Shown piece by piece: positions 17,659-26,862 of a stretch of 64,000 bases of DNA. Below the pieces are notes generated by a model. That model worked only from the letters and a program-made list of their open reading frames with translations. It was not told where the DNA came from and did no database searches. Every line of letters starts with the position of its first letter. The stretch's first letter is position 1. The position numbers were made by a program, and so were the translations under genes. The stretch comes from Bifidobacterium magnum (GTDB lineage: Bacteria > Actinomycetota > Actinomycetes > Actinomycetales > Bifidobacteriaceae), in contig NZ_JGZB01000004.1 of NCBI RefSeq assembly GCF_000741255.1, positions 124,001 to 188,000 on the forward strand, read 5' to 3'.

Positions 17659-18003
17659 TCAGAAGTTGCTGCCGTTCCAGCCCCAGTCCTTCGTTGCCGT
17701 GTAACGGATGTAGGTGCGGTCGTTCGGAATGTTCGTTTCCGCCTTGAACGCGCCCATGATCTCGGTGGTGAGCTTTTCCCAGTTCTCGCGGGCCACGGAG
17801 TCGCCGAACACGTTGACCTCAACATAGGCGCTTGGCGTGGTGTCGTCGCCGCCGAAGTACATCGGGCTATCTTCGAAGATGCACATGAGCCACTGCTCGG
17901 TCTTGCCCGGCACCGCCGTGATGGCGCGGCCGAAATGCGCCTTGAGTGCGTCGCGCTGGCCGAGGCTCAACTCTTCAGAAGTGTGTACGTGAATGACTGG
18001 CAT
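17659..18003 (-). CDS. MIF/tautomerase superfamily protein
   Basis: A 114-residue protein very like macrophage migration inhibitory factor, a trimeric keto-enol tautomerase whose catalytic base is the N-terminal proline freed after Met removal. Pro2 is present (MPVIHVHTSEELS). The C-terminal DWGWNGSNF echoes the vertebrate MIF end (GWNNSTF), and PNDRTYIRY matches the beta-strand before it. It is cytoplasmic by sequence (no signal peptide). The start has a GGGAGG site. In a gut-type bacterium, mimicry of host MIF is possible but unsupported here; small-molecule tautomerase is the safer reading. Confidence 0.85.
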   Translation of the reverse strand: MPVIHVHTSEELSLGQRDALKAHFGRAITAVPGKTEQWLMCIFEDSPMYFGGDDTTPSAYVEVNVFGDSVARENWEKLTTEIMGAFKAETNIPNDRTYIRYTATKDWGWNGSNF

Positions 18004-18143
18004 AATATCCTCCCGTGTTGGTCAAACTGTTGGTGGAAACCACTGTGTTCCAGTGTAGGAACCGATTGCGGTTTTTCATGGGAATTGCATGGAAATATGA
18101 ACAAAAGTCGCTAGGTTTGTGCTGCGGTGTTTAATAGTATGCT

Positions 18144-18701
18144 GTGAAAAAATTGATTGAACAGATTTTGAAATTCGGTGTGGTCGGCATTATCGCCGCC
18201 GTTCTGGATTTCGGTATCCTGAATTTCCTGGTGATCCTTTTCCACATGCACAATGTGATCGCCGGAACGATCTCCTTTACGCTTTCGCTGATTTTCAACT
18301 ACTTCGCAAGCATGAAGTACGTGTTCAAGCACCGTCCCGATATGGCGCACTGGATGGAAGTGCTCATCTTCCTGTTCTCCGCCGTGGTGGGCCTGTTCAT
18401 CAACAACTTCATCATCTGGCTGTCCACCTACGGCATGAACACCGACGCCTATGTGTCCCAGCATGTGGAGTATGTGCTGCGCACGAATATGGGCAAGATC
18501 ATCGCCACGTTCGTGGTCGCCATCTGGAACTTCGTGATCCGCAAGATGCTGCTCGACGATACGCACACGGCCATCATGGACAAGCTGCAGAAGAAGGGCA
18601 ACACGTATACCGAAGAGGAGCTCGAAGCCAAATGGGAAAACAGCTTCTCGCACAAGCTTGGCATGTGGTCGATTGAGCATACGCCCAAGGGCTGGCGATA
18701 A
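18144..18701 (+). CDS. GtrA-family membrane protein
   Basis: Four-helix membrane protein of the GtrA family, 185 residues, thought to help move polyprenyl-linked sugars across the membrane for surface glycan synthesis. The opening LKFGVVGIIAAVLDFGILNFL and SFTLSLIFNYFASMKYVF are typical of the family. After the fourth helix is a hydrophilic tail of about 45 residues. A GTG at 18144 is used because it begins the conserved segment, but no ribosome binding site is visible; TAGTAT lies three bases before it. No glycosyltransferase gene is next to it. Confidence 0.85.
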   Translation: MKKLIEQILKFGVVGIIAAVLDFGILNFLVILFHMHNVIAGTISFTLSLIFNYFASMKYVFKHRPDMAHWMEVLIFLFSAVVGLFINNFIIWLSTYGMNTDAYVSQHVEYVLRTNMGKIIATFVVAIWNFVIRKMLLDDTHTAIMDKLQKKGNTYTEEELEAKWENSFSHKLGMWSIEHTPKGWR

Positions 18702-18734
18702 TTCCAGCCCCAAGGCCCATGCGACGCCGGTGTC

Positions 18735-20153
18735 TCACACTTCCGTGAGCACCGGCGTTTCTGTACTCGTCTTGATTTGCTTGAACCCGCAGAATGCGAT
18801 GACCAGCGACGTGATGGCGAGCGCCGTCACCACCATGAAACCGCCGTGCGAACCGTAGTCGTCAATGAACACGCCCGCGATGGCTGAGCCCGCCGAGCCG
18901 CCGATCGAGTTCATGGCGCCCATCCACGCCATGCCTTCGGTAAGGCGCGACTGCGGCACCAAATGCAGCATGAGCTGGTTGCCGTTGACCCAGGTCGGGG
19001 CCTGGCACACGCCAATGATCAGATAGATGATCATGATGACCCACAGATGCTTGGCCAACAGGAATGTCGCCACACCCAAGTTCACTACGGCGAGGCAGAA
19101 ATAGAAGCGCTTCCAGAGCGGAATCACCCAGTTTTTCGCGCCATACATAAGCGCGCCCATCAGCGAGCTGATCGAGAAGCAGGCGAACACGAATCCCGTG
19201 TACTGCTTCATGTTCGACTCGGTGGCGAACGAAATGATCGAGATGCCGGCTGCCGACTGGAACGCGCCAAGGCCGAACCATGTGGCGCATACGGCCACAA
19301 GGCCCGCGCTCCAAATCGATTCCTTCTTGCCCGCAAGCGCACGTTCGTAGGCGCCCTTCGCCTCGCGGTCGGCCATTTCCTCGCTCTGGCCTTCGGCGAG
19401 AAGCCTGGCGCGCATGTCGCGTTCGGCCGTCGTGGCGCGCATAACCCGCGCCTTCTCGTCTTCACGCAGGCGGAACTCCTTGGGCGAGATGCCTTCCTCG
19501 CGCGCCATTGCCACTTGGCTCTTGGGCTCTGTGCTCAATTCGGTCAGGAACATGAGGGCGCCGATAATCACGCATACGCCCGTAAACGAGAACGCGAGAA
19601 TGCCCGAGATCACGGCCAGAATGGACGCCAGCGGATTGCCGATGGCCCACATGGCCTCGTCGAACACGCCGCATAGCGACATGGCGCGGTTGACGCCCGC
19701 ACGGTCCTGCTTGAGGATATTCGTCCAACGCGAGCGGCTCATGGCGCCCCACGGCGGCACGAACGCGAGGAATGGCACAATGCAGTACAAAATCCACGGA
19801 TCTACTTGTGCGTTGATGCACGAGACCATGGCCGTGGCGGCCGCCGTCCAGATGATGATAGACGGAATGGAAATGACACGTTGTCCGAACCGGTCGATCA
19901 GCGTACCCAACACGGGACTCAACACGGCGCCGGCAATGGCCTGGATGGCCGTGAGCAGTCCCGCAAGCTTGTAGTTGCCGTAATGGAACTGTACGGCGAT
20001 CGTGATCGTCATGCCGACCATCGGGTACGGCATGCACGCGATCACCGCGCCTACGGTAAAGCGCAGCGTGTGGGGGATACGCAACAGTTGGGCGTATCCG
20101 TCAAAAATGCGGTGGCCTAAATCCTTCAGTAGGTTGCGCGAAGTGGAGCGCAT
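18735..20153 (-). CDS. Major facilitator superfamily transporter
   Basis: Predicted 12-helix MFS permease, about 472 residues. It has several long hydrophobic segments, the loop 2-3 motif GTLIDRFGQRV, and a long charged central loop (about residues 220-290) between the two six-helix halves. The start is the ATG ending at 20153 (MRSTSRNLLKDLG), preceded by GAGGA. Substrate is unknown. It is convergent with gtrA and divergent from the histidine phosphatase gene. Confidence 0.88.
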   Translation of the reverse strand: MRSTSRNLLKDLGHRIFDGYAQLLRIPHTLRFTVGAVIACMPYPMVGMTITIAVQFHYGNYKLAGLLTAIQAIAGAVLSPVLGTLIDRFGQRVISIPSIIIWTAAATAMVSCINAQVDPWILYCIVPFLAFVPPWGAMSRSRWTNILKQDRAGVNRAMSLCGVFDEAMWAIGNPLASILAVISGILAFSFTGVCVIIGALMFLTELSTEPKSQVAMAREEGISPKEFRLREDEKARVMRATTAERDMRARLLAEGQSEEMADREAKGAYERALAGKKESIWSAGLVAVCATWFGLGAFQSAAGISIISFATESNMKQYTGFVFACFSISSLMGALMYGAKNWVIPLWKRFYFCLAVVNLGVATFLLAKHLWVIMIIYLIIGVCQAPTWVNGNQLMLHLVPQSRLTEGMAWMGAMNSIGGSAGSAIAGVFIDDYGSHGGFMVVTALAITSLVIAFCGFKQIKTSTETPVLTEV

Positions 20154-20394
20154 AAGAGTCCTCGGATGCAAATAATGGGATGGTCGGATGGACGGGAGCG
20201 CTAACAACATTGCCAGCGCTGTTCATCATAGGCGATGAATCACGGCAATACTCTATCGCTATGCAATATGTGACACGCGTATTTTCGGGGCAAAATTGTG
20301 CGCTCACCGTAAGAGTTTTCCGGGACTGGAGTTTGTTACAGTAAAACCGCGTACAGTGAAGTGCAGCAAGCATTCGGGACGGAAAGGAGCCTTC

Positions 20395-21054
20395 ATGAGC
20401 GCCACCACTATCAATTTTGTTCGCCACGGCAAAGTCTTCAATCCGGACCATCTGCTCTATGAACGCCTTCCCGACTTCCATCTGTCCGAACAAGGCGTGC
20501 GCATGGCGCGCGCCACGGGACGCTACATCGCGCAAAATCCGCAAATCAACACGGCCGTCGCTGTCTACTCCTCGCCGCTCGACCGTACCAGGGAAACGGC
20601 CGGCGAGATTCTGACGGCGCTTAACGCCACGCGCCAGGCGCGAGGCGAACAGCCGCTGGAACTGATCACGGACGACCGCATTATCGAGGCGCGCAACGAA
20701 TTCAGGGGCAAGCGCATCGGACACGGCGAAGGCGCACTCTGGAAGAACGGCAACTGGCGCCTCGTCAAGAATCTGTGGAAACCGAGCTGGGGAGAGACGT
20801 ACCGCGAAATCGCGAACCGCGTGCGCGATTTCAGTTTCGAAAAAATCGAGCAGTACGCGGGCGAGCAAATTATCGTCGTTTCCCACGAGTCGCCGATCTG
20901 GTCGTTCCGTCACCTGCTGGAAACGGGACATCCGGAACACAACATGCTGCTGCGCCACACGGCGCTCGCCTCCATCACGTCCATCACATTCGATTCCGAA
21001 ACCAAGCGCGTGCTGTCGATCACGTACGTCGACCCGGCCGCCGGCGTGAAGTGA
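20395..21054 (+). CDS. Histidine phosphatase family protein
   Basis: Phosphoglycerate-mutase-like phosphatase, 219 residues. The phosphorylated histidine is in FVRHGKVFNP near the N-terminus, and the second catalytic histidine in VVSHESPIWSF. The ATG at 20395 has GAAAGGAG about seven bases upstream, whereas the longer open frame does not. The substrate is unknown; sugar phosphate or nucleotide substrates are both possible. The next gene, an unknown 311-residue protein, begins 31 bases after its stop, so the two may share a transcript. Confidence 0.88.
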   Translation: MSATTINFVRHGKVFNPDHLLYERLPDFHLSEQGVRMARATGRYIAQNPQINTAVAVYSSPLDRTRETAGEILTALNATRQARGEQPLELITDDRIIEARNEFRGKRIGHGEGALWKNGNWRLVKNLWKPSWGETYREIANRVRDFSFEKIEQYAGEQIIVVSHESPIWSFRHLLETGHPEHNMLLRHTALASITSITFDSETKRVLSITYVDPAAGVK

Positions 21055-21085
21055 CGAGCCACAATACAAAAGACAGGGGATACTC

Positions 21086-22021
21086 ATGGACCAGCTGACG
21101 CAACAAATCGCCGCGACGAGCCAGATCAGGGAAGCGTGCGGGGCCGCAAGCGAACTCATGCGCCTGTGGCCGCTGACCAAAGCGGAATACATGGATAACG
21201 ACGCGCGCTACGGAGAGGACCTGCAGGTGCGCCTGACGCGCGCGATCGCCACGATCACCACAGGCGAGAGCGTACGCATGAACGACGCCGAATACGTCTA
21301 CGAAGGCGCCGACGAAATTCCGGGCTGCCCGCAGCGCATTGTCGACGCGCTGCTGGCCGCCAACGATGCGTATGACGCGATGGACACCTACAGCGACTCG
21401 CTGGACGTGACGGTGCTGCTCGAGGCCGCCGACCTGCTGCAAGCGGGCTGGAGCGACAAGACTGTGGAACGTGTGCAGGAGCTGGCCCAGCATTTCCAGA
21501 ACGACATGCAAGCCGCCATCGAGCAGGACGAGCAGTACGTGCTCAATACCGAGGCCGACGCCATTGCGCAGCGGTTCGCGAGCATCATCGTGCATGTCGA
21601 TAAAATGATCAGCGCCGTCGCGCACGTGCCCGACCACGAAATCGGCGGCGTGGACGGCAAGGAAATGGAACGCGTCGAACGTGCCGCGCTGCCGCTGCTG
21701 CTGTTCATGAACGAACTGTGCGAACTGCTGGCCGTACCGCGCGTCGGCGCGACGGCCGAACAGATCCACGGCCTGCTGGCCGCATACGCGATGCGCAACG
21801 GGGAGTACAGCGACTCCGGCGATTCGGCGCTCGCGTTCGCGCGTATTCTCGCGCCGTTGGCATTGGCTGAATGGCGCAAGCACAAGGAAGATGTGCTGTG
21901 GGATGCCGCCGAAGCGAAGCTGCGCGCCAAGGAAGAGGACGAGCGCAAGAACAAGGAGGCGCTGGCCGCCAAATTCGCGCACGTCAAGGACGATCCGACC
22001 AAACCGGAAGTCGAGCTGTAA
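21086..22021 (+). CDS. Unknown protein, mostly helical
   Basis: A 311-residue protein of no recognised family. It is acidic and predicted to be largely alpha-helical with no signal peptide or membrane segment; helices rich in Glu, Arg, Leu and Ala run through the middle, and the C-terminus (residues about 275-300) is a charged coiled-coil-like stretch (AEAKLRAKEEDERKNKEALAAKF). An AGGGGATACTC site is upstream of its start. It probably forms a transcript with the histidine phosphatase before it and precedes gltX by about 77 bases. Confidence 0.75.
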   Translation: MDQLTQQIAATSQIREACGAASELMRLWPLTKAEYMDNDARYGEDLQVRLTRAIATITTGESVRMNDAEYVYEGADEIPGCPQRIVDALLAANDAYDAMDTYSDSLDVTVLLEAADLLQAGWSDKTVERVQELAQHFQNDMQAAIEQDEQYVLNTEADAIAQRFASIIVHVDKMISAVAHVPDHEIGGVDGKEMERVERAALPLLLFMNELCELLAVPRVGATAEQIHGLLAAYAMRNGEYSDSGDSALAFARILAPLALAEWRKHKEDVLWDAAEAKLRAKEEDERKNKEALAAKFAHVKDDPTKPEVEL

Positions 22022-22098
22022 AGCGTGTTTGCGGGGCCGGACAGGACGGCGGAACGGTGTGGGTCGAACGTCGGAACGTGAGACCACAATAGTGCTTC

Positions 22099-23655
22099 AT
22101 GAGTGAAGATCTACAAGAGTCTGTGAAGCCGCAGCTTCCAGAGAACGTTCGTGTTCGTTTTTGTCCGTCCCCGACCGGTACGCCGCACGTAGGCATGGTC
22201 CGTACGGCGCTGTTCAACTGGGCTGAAGCCCGCCACACGGGCGGCACGCTCGTGTTCCGCATCGAAGATACCGATGCGCAGCGCGATTCTGAAGAGAGCT
22301 ACAACCAGATCATCGACGCCCTGACGTGGCTCGGCATCGACTGGGACGAGGGCATCAACGTGGGCGGCCCGGACGGTCCGTACCGCCAGTCCGAGCGCGG
22401 CCAGATCTACGCCGATGTGGCCCAGAAGCTGCTCGACGCCGGCTACGCTTACGAGTCCTTCTCCACGCCTGAAGAAATCGCCGCCCGCAACGAGGCCGCG
22501 GGCCGCCCGAAGGAGTTCGGCTACGACGGCTACGACCGCAACCTGACCGAAGAGCAGAAGGAAGCGTTCCGCGCTGAAGGCCGCAAGCCGGCCCTGCGTA
22601 TCAAGATGCCCGACGAGGACATCAAATTCAACGATCTGATCCGTGGCGAAATCGAGTTCAAGGCCGGTTCCGTACCGGACTATGTGATCGTGCGCCCGAA
22701 CGGCGATCCGCTGTACACGCTTACCAACCCTGTGGACGACGCCATGATGAACATCAACGTCGTGCTGCGCGGTGAAGACCTGCTGAGCTCCACGCCTCGC
22801 CAGATTGTGCTCTACCGCTACCTCATGGAGCTGGGTGTCTCCAAGGAAATGCCGCTGTTCGGCCACATGCCATACGTGATGGGCGAAGGCCACAAGAAGC
22901 TCTCCAAGCGCGATCCGGAATCCAACCTGTTCCTGCACCGCGAGAACGGCTTCATCAAGGAAGGCCTGCTCAACTACCTGGCGCTGCTGGGCTGGTCCAT
23001 CTCCCCGGACAACGACATCTTCTCGATGGAAGAGATGATCAAGGCGTTCGACGTGCGCAACGTGAAGGCGAACCCGGCGCACTTCGACCTCGACAAGGCC
23101 ATCTCCATCAATGCCGAGCACATCCGTATACTCGAGCCGCGGGACTTCCTGAACCGTTCTGTCCCGTACCTGTTCCGCGAGGGCCTCGTGTCCGCCAAGG
23201 TGTGGGAAGATCTGACGCCGCGCGAGCGCGAGATCCTGACGGCCGCCGCTCCGCTCGTGCAGACGCGCGTGCGCCTGCTGGGCGAAGTGCCGGGCATGGT
23301 CGGTTCGCTGCTGAGCACGGACGAATATCTGGAGCCCGAAGCCGACGCCCACAAGCAGATCAAGGAATCGGCCCCGGCAGTGCTCGACGCCGCCATCGCC
23401 GCCCTTGAAGCCGTGGACGAGGCCGACTGGACGACCGACAACCTGCACGAGACGCTGAACAAGGCGCTCGTGGAGGACGGCGGCTACAAGCCGCGCCTGG
23501 CCTTCGGCCCTGTGCGCGTGGCCCTGAGCGGCCGCCGCGTGTCCCCGCCGCTGTTCGAGTCCATGGAGGTCGTGGGCAAGCCCGTGTCGATCGCGCGCCT
23601 GAAGAACCTGCGCGCGCATGTGGACGAGATCCTGGCCGCCAAGGCTGCCAAGTGA
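22099..23655 (+). CDS. gltX: Glutamate-tRNA ligase
   Basis: Class I aminoacyl-tRNA synthetase that attaches glutamate to tRNA-Glu, 518 residues. The HIGH-like motif is PHVGM at residues 29-33 and the KMSKS-like motif KLSKR at 267-271. The two tRNAs for glutamate and glutamine follow within 400 bases. In many bacteria without GlnRS this enzyme also mischarges tRNA-Gln, which is then amidated by GatCAB; whether that holds here depends on a glnS gene outside the window. Confidence 0.97.
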   Translation: MSEDLQESVKPQLPENVRVRFCPSPTGTPHVGMVRTALFNWAEARHTGGTLVFRIEDTDAQRDSEESYNQIIDALTWLGIDWDEGINVGGPDGPYRQSERGQIYADVAQKLLDAGYAYESFSTPEEIAARNEAAGRPKEFGYDGYDRNLTEEQKEAFRAEGRKPALRIKMPDEDIKFNDLIRGEIEFKAGSVPDYVIVRPNGDPLYTLTNPVDDAMMNINVVLRGEDLLSSTPRQIVLYRYLMELGVSKEMPLFGHMPYVMGEGHKKLSKRDPESNLFLHRENGFIKEGLLNYLALLGWSISPDNDIFSMEEMIKAFDVRNVKANPAHFDLDKAISINAEHIRILEPRDFLNRSVPYLFREGLVSAKVWEDLTPREREILTAAAPLVQTRVRLLGEVPGMVGSLLSTDEYLEPEADAHKQIKESAPAVLDAAIAALEAVDEADWTTDNLHETLNKALVEDGGYKPRLAFGPVRVALSGRRVSPPLFESMEVVGKPVSIARLKNLRAHVDEILAAKAAK

Positions 23656-23704
23656 TTCGTCGGATGATTTTGGTCCGCAGCCGGTAGCGATCGATACCTG
23701 CCGG

Positions 23705-23739
23705 CGCGGAATCGATAACTGCTAACGCGGAATCGATAA
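23705..23739 (+). repeat. 21-bp direct repeats upstream of the tRNA genes
   Basis: CGCGGAATCGATAA occurs at 23705-23718 and again at 23726-23739, with a related ATCGATA further upstream. The function is unknown; it could bind a regulator. Confidence 0.5.
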
Positions 23740-23755
23740 AAATCGCAAAAAATTA

Positions 23756-23800
23756 GTTGGCCAACTGTTGCTTCATGATGGGGCGGCGGTTGGCCAACTG
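23756..23800. repeat. Paired GTTGGCCAACTG palindromes
   Basis: GTTGGCCAACTG occurs at 23756-23767 and 23789-23800, 33 bp apart (about three helical turns), each centred on the 10-bp palindrome GTTGGCCAAC. This is the layout of a double operator upstream of the tRNA promoter, but no binding protein is known here. Confidence 0.5.
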
Positions 23801-23838
23801 GCTATGAACCGTTGGAAATACACGCGACACGCCGTGAT

Positions 23839-23867
23839 TTGCGCAATGAGTGCATGACGCGTATATT
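23839..23867 (+). promoter_or_regulatory. Candidate promoter of tRNA-Glu and tRNA-Gln
   Basis: TTGCGC and TATATT are separated by 17 bases, and the first tRNA begins 32 bases after the -10. Confidence 0.5.
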
Positions 23868-23899
23868 TCTTTTCTGTTGCTTCTAGCAATGGAAACAAC

Positions 23900-23972
23900 G
23901 CCCCCGTCGTCTAGCGGTCTAGGACTACGCCCTCTCACGGCGCCAACACCGGTTCAAATCCGGTCGGGGGTA
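23900..23972 (+). tRNA. tRNA-Glu (anticodon CTC)
   Basis: Cloverleaf readable by eye: acceptor GCCCCCG with CGGGGGT, anticodon loop CCCTCTCAC with CTC, T-arm ACCGG TTCAAAT CCGGT. The 3' CCA is not encoded. It follows gltX, the gene for its synthetase. Confidence 0.95.
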
Positions 23973-24012
23973 CGACCTTCAACTGGAAACAGTTGGAGCG
24001 CCTGCCAAATTG

Positions 24013-24085
24013 GGATGTGGTGTAATTGGCAACACAGCTGATTCTGGTTCAGCCATTCTTGGTTCGAGTCCAGGCATCCCAGCCA
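24013..24085 (+). tRNA. tRNA-Gln (anticodon CTG)
   Basis: Acceptor TGGGATG with CATCCCA, anticodon stem GCTGA/TCAGC with loop TTCTGGT (anticodon CTG), discriminator G and an encoded CCA at 24083-24085. It lies 40 bases after tRNA-Glu and is probably co-transcribed with it. Confidence 0.95.
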
Positions 24086-24091
24086 ATAAAG

Positions 24092-24118
24092 AACCCTCGC
24101 TTCGGCGAGGGTTTTTTG
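24092..24118 (+). terminator. Terminator of the tRNA pair
   Basis: AACCCTCGC-TTCG-GCGAGGGTT with a tetraloop and a run of six T immediately after tRNA-Gln. Confidence 0.92.
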
Positions 24119-24130
24119 TTTCTGTATCTC

Positions 24131-24361
24131 TTTTGCCCGATCCGTGGTGGTTGCGTACCATCCGCGGTACAGTGGGCGCACAAACCGGCCAAACCCTTGG
24201 AGAACCCGTACCGTCCGCGGTACAGTGGGCGCACAAACCGGCCAAACCCTTGGAGAACTCGTACCGTCCGCGGTACAAACCCTCAACACTTTCCCCAACT
24301 TCTGCATTTTGCGACAGGCACGCCGGGTTTCATGTCTCAAAATGCAGAAGAAGCAACGCAA
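24131..24361 (+). repeat. Dispersed hairpin repeat element, copy A
   Basis: An intergenic element with the same sequence blocks as a second, inverted copy at 48888-49010. Shared in order are GATCCGTGGTGG, TTGCGTACC with the CCGCGGTAC palindrome, CCCCAACTTCTGCATTTTGC, and 18-bp inverted arms (24299-24316 and 24333-24350, one mismatch) followed by GAAGCAA. Together they would fold a long hairpin. No open reading frame is conserved. This copy is enlarged by an internal tandem array. Confidence 0.8.
24155..24270 (+). repeat. 53-bp tandem units within repeat copy A
   Basis: Two 53-bp units and a partial third begin at 24155, 24208 and 24261 (GTACC...CCGCGGTAC). The two complete units differ at only a few bases. 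Each starts with a near-palindrome GTACC(G/A)TCCGCGGTAC. Confidence 0.85.
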
Positions 24362-24512
24362 AAGAAGCAGCGCAGAAGAAATAGAAACTACAGAGAAAGA
24401 ATCCCATCCTCCAATAAAAAGCCGGGACGCCACAGAGGAAACAGAAACCTCTGCGCGCCCCGGCCCTTCAACGGTCTGGAATTTAACCTCTTAGCACCTC
24501 GAAATCAGCCTC

Positions 24513-25196
24513 CTAGCGGTCCGAGATCGGGCCGGCCCAGTCGGGTTCCTCCTCGGGCTCGCGCGCGGACGTCACGAATGCCTCGCCCTCCGTAACGGCG
24601 GGCAGCGTCTGCGGCTTGAACGGGAACCGTTCGGCGCGCATGACTTCGTAGGCGGCGATGTCATCCTCGTGCTGCATCGTCAGGTCGATGTCGTCGTACC
24701 CGTTCATGAGGCGCCAGCACACATAATCGTTCACTTCGAACGGCAGTACCGTATCTCCGCACGTCACCGTGCGCGATTCCAGGTCCACCGTCAGCTGCAT
24801 GCCCGGATGCGCCTCAAGCTCGTCCCACAACAGCTCAATCGATTCGTGCGGCATAATTGCGGCCAGCACGCCGTTCTTGGCAGTGTTGCCGTAGAAAATG
24901 TCCGCAAAGCTTGGCGCAATGACCACACGGAATCCATAGTCATGCAGCGCCCATACTGCATGCTCGCGGCTCGAGCCGATACCGAACTCCTCGCCGGCCA
25001 CGAGAATTTTGCCGTCGCGGTAGGCGTCCTGGTTGAGCACAAAATTCGGATCGCGACGCCACGCGTAAAACAGCGCGTCCTCGAATCCCGTACGCGTCAC
25101 GCGCTTGAGGAACACGGCGGGAATCAGCTGGTCCGTGTCCACGTTCGATCGGCGCAGCGGAACTCCCGTGGCCGTAATGCTTACAAGTTTTTCCAT
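24513..25196 (-). CDS. leuD: 3-isopropylmalate dehydratase small subunit
   Basis: Small subunit of isopropylmalate isomerase, which converts 2- to 3-isopropylmalate in leucine synthesis. It is 227 residues, with the family motifs [23 protein letters not shown] and the KNGVLAA region. It begins nine bases after the leuC stop in the same orientation, so leuC-leuD form an operon. Confidence 0.97.
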   Translation of the reverse strand: MEKLVSITATGVPLRRSNVDTDQLIPAVFLKRVTRTGFEDALFYAWRRDPNFVLNQDAYRDGKILVAGEEFGIGSSREHAVWALHDYGFRVVIAPSFADIFYGNTAKNGVLAAIMPHESIELLWDELEAHPGMQLTVDLESRTVTCGDTVLPFEVNDYVCWRLMNGYDDIDLTMQHEDDIAAYEVMRAERFPFKPQTLPAVTEGEAFVTSAREPEEEPDWAGPISDR

Positions 25197-25205
25197 GCGT
25201 ATTCC

Positions 25206-26627
25206 TTAAGCTTCCATCAGGCTGGGCAGATCGGCGGGCGTGCAAATGGTTCCCATGACGGCCGTCGCCGCCGCCACCTGCGGAGATACGAGATGCGTGC
25301 GCGAGCCTTTGCCCTGCCGTCCTTCAAAATTGCGGTTCGATGTGGAGACGGCGCGTTCATGCGCGACCATTTGGTCGGGATTCATGCCCAGGCACATCGA
25401 GCAGCCCGCATTGCGCCATTGCGCGCCGAATTCCTCGAAGATCTTGTCAAGTCCCTCTTCTTCGGCTTGGATGCGGATGCGCGACGACGCAGGCACCACG
25501 AGTACGCGGTGGATCGAGTCCGCTTTCTTGCGGCCTTTCATGATGGCCGCGGCCTCGCGTAGGTCGTCAATGCGTCCGTTCGTGCACGATCCGATGAATA
25601 CCGTGTCGACGGGAATGCTTTTCATCGGCGTTCCCGGTTCCAGATCCATGTAATCGAGTGCACGGTGTGCGGCGTTGCGTTGCGTGGCGTCCTCGAACGA
25701 GTCGGGGTCGGGAATGCTTTGAGAAATCGGGACGCCTTGGCCGGGGTTCGTGCCCCAGGTGACGAAAGGCGCAAGTTCGGCGGCTTCCAGCGTCACTTCC
25801 TTGTCGAATACGGCGTCGTCGTCCGTGCGCAGCGTCTTCCAGTAGTCGACGGCCATGTCCCAGAGTTCGCCCTGCGGCGCGTGTGGACGGCCCTTGAGAT
25901 ACGTGAACGTCGTGTCGTCGGGCGCGATCATGCCGGCGCGTGCGCCCGCTTCAATCGACATGTTGCAGATCGTCATGCGCTCGTCCATCGTCATATGCTC
26001 GATGGCGCTGCCGCGATATTCGATGACATATCCCTGTCCGCCGCCCGTGCCGATTTTGGCGATAATCGCCAGAATCACGTCTTTGGCGGTCACGTCGGGC
26101 GGCAATACGCCGTTGACATTGACGGCCATCGTTTTGAAGGGCTTCAGGCTCAGCGTCTGCGTGGCCATCACATGTTCGACTTCACTCGTGCCAATACCGA
26201 ATGCAAGGGCGCCAAAGGCCCCATGCGTGGACGTATGGGAGTCGCCGCATACAATGGTCATGCCGGGCTGTGTAAGGCCCAGCATGGGCGCAAATGCGTG
26301 CACAATGCCCTGGTCGGCGTCGCCGAGCCCGTGCAGGCGGATGCCAAACTCCTCGCAGTTGCGTTCCAGCGTGCTCAATTGCAGCGCGGAAGTGGCGTCC
26401 GGATTCGGGCAATCGATATTCACCGTTGGCGTGTTGTGGTCCTCGGTGGCGATCAGCAATTCGGGGTGGCGCGGTGTGCGCCCAGCCACGCGCAGGCCGT
26501 CAAAAGCTTGCGGGCTTGTCACTTCGTGCATGAGCATGAGGTCGATGTACAGCAGGTCGGGCGCCCCATTGCTCCCGTGCCGCACAACATGGTCGTCCCA
26601 AACTTTTTGGGCAAGCGTTTTCCCCAT
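25206..26627 (-). CDS. leuC: 3-isopropylmalate dehydratase large subunit
   Basis: Large, Fe-S-cluster subunit of isopropylmalate isomerase; 473 residues. Cluster cysteines lie in [10 protein letters not shown] and in [12 protein letters not shown], as in aconitase-family enzymes. The ATG ending at 26627 has GGAAGG upstream. The gene is first in the leuCD operon and divergent from an IclR-type regulator, the arrangement known for LtbR/NdgR-type leucine regulators in actinobacteria. Confidence 0.98.
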   Translation of the reverse strand: MGKTLAQKVWDDHVVRHGSNGAPDLLYIDLMLMHEVTSPQAFDGLRVAGRTPRHPELLIATEDHNTPTVNIDCPNPDATSALQLSTLERNCEEFGIRLHGLGDADQGIVHAFAPMLGLTQPGMTIVCGDSHTSTHGAFGALAFGIGTSEVEHVMATQTLSLKPFKTMAVNVNGVLPPDVTAKDVILAIIAKIGTGGGQGYVIEYRGSAIEHMTMDERMTICNMSIEAGARAGMIAPDDTTFTYLKGRPHAPQGELWDMAVDYWKTLRTDDDAVFDKEVTLEAAELAPFVTWGTNPGQGVPISQSIPDPDSFEDATQRNAAHRALDYMDLEPGTPMKSIPVDTVFIGSCTNGRIDDLREAAAIMKGRKKADSIHRVLVVPASSRIRIQAEEEGLDKIFEEFGAQWRNAGCSMCLGMNPDQMVAHERAVSTSNRNFEGRQGKGSRTHLVSPQVAAATAVMGTICTPADLPSLMEA

Positions 26628-26730
26628 AATGTACCTTCCGTACTTTTCTGACTAATGCGACAAGACTAGGGAATATGAATTTGTAATCATTTCGTAATGT
26701 CACGATGTGAAATGAGGAGATTTTATGTGC

Positions 26731-26744
26731 ATGATAAAAATCAT
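26731..26744. promoter_or_regulatory. Candidate operator between leuC and the IclR gene
   Basis: ATGATAAAAATCAT is a 14-bp near-perfect palindrome in the divergent intergenic region (26628-26862). It could be the site of the neighbouring IclR-type regulator; other AT-rich palindromes cannot be excluded. Confidence 0.35.
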
Positions 26745-26862
26745 AAAAATAGTCTAAAGAAGCTTGATTTCAAGGGTTTTTAAGGCATATTCGGGGGGAA
26801 TTCACAAAACCTGCATATCTCTGATTTGGAATTTCAGTATTTGAGATGTAATAATCGTGCGT

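Noticed and set aside
22111-23619. A 502-codon antisense frame over gltX
   Set aside because: Long antisense frames are common in high-GC genes; the gltX motifs and downstream tRNAs decide.
24010-24595. Plus-strand frames translating the 53-bp repeat units into repeated peptides
   Set aside because: They arise because the 53-bp units are read in successive frames; they start in tRNA sequence and are not conserved in copy B.
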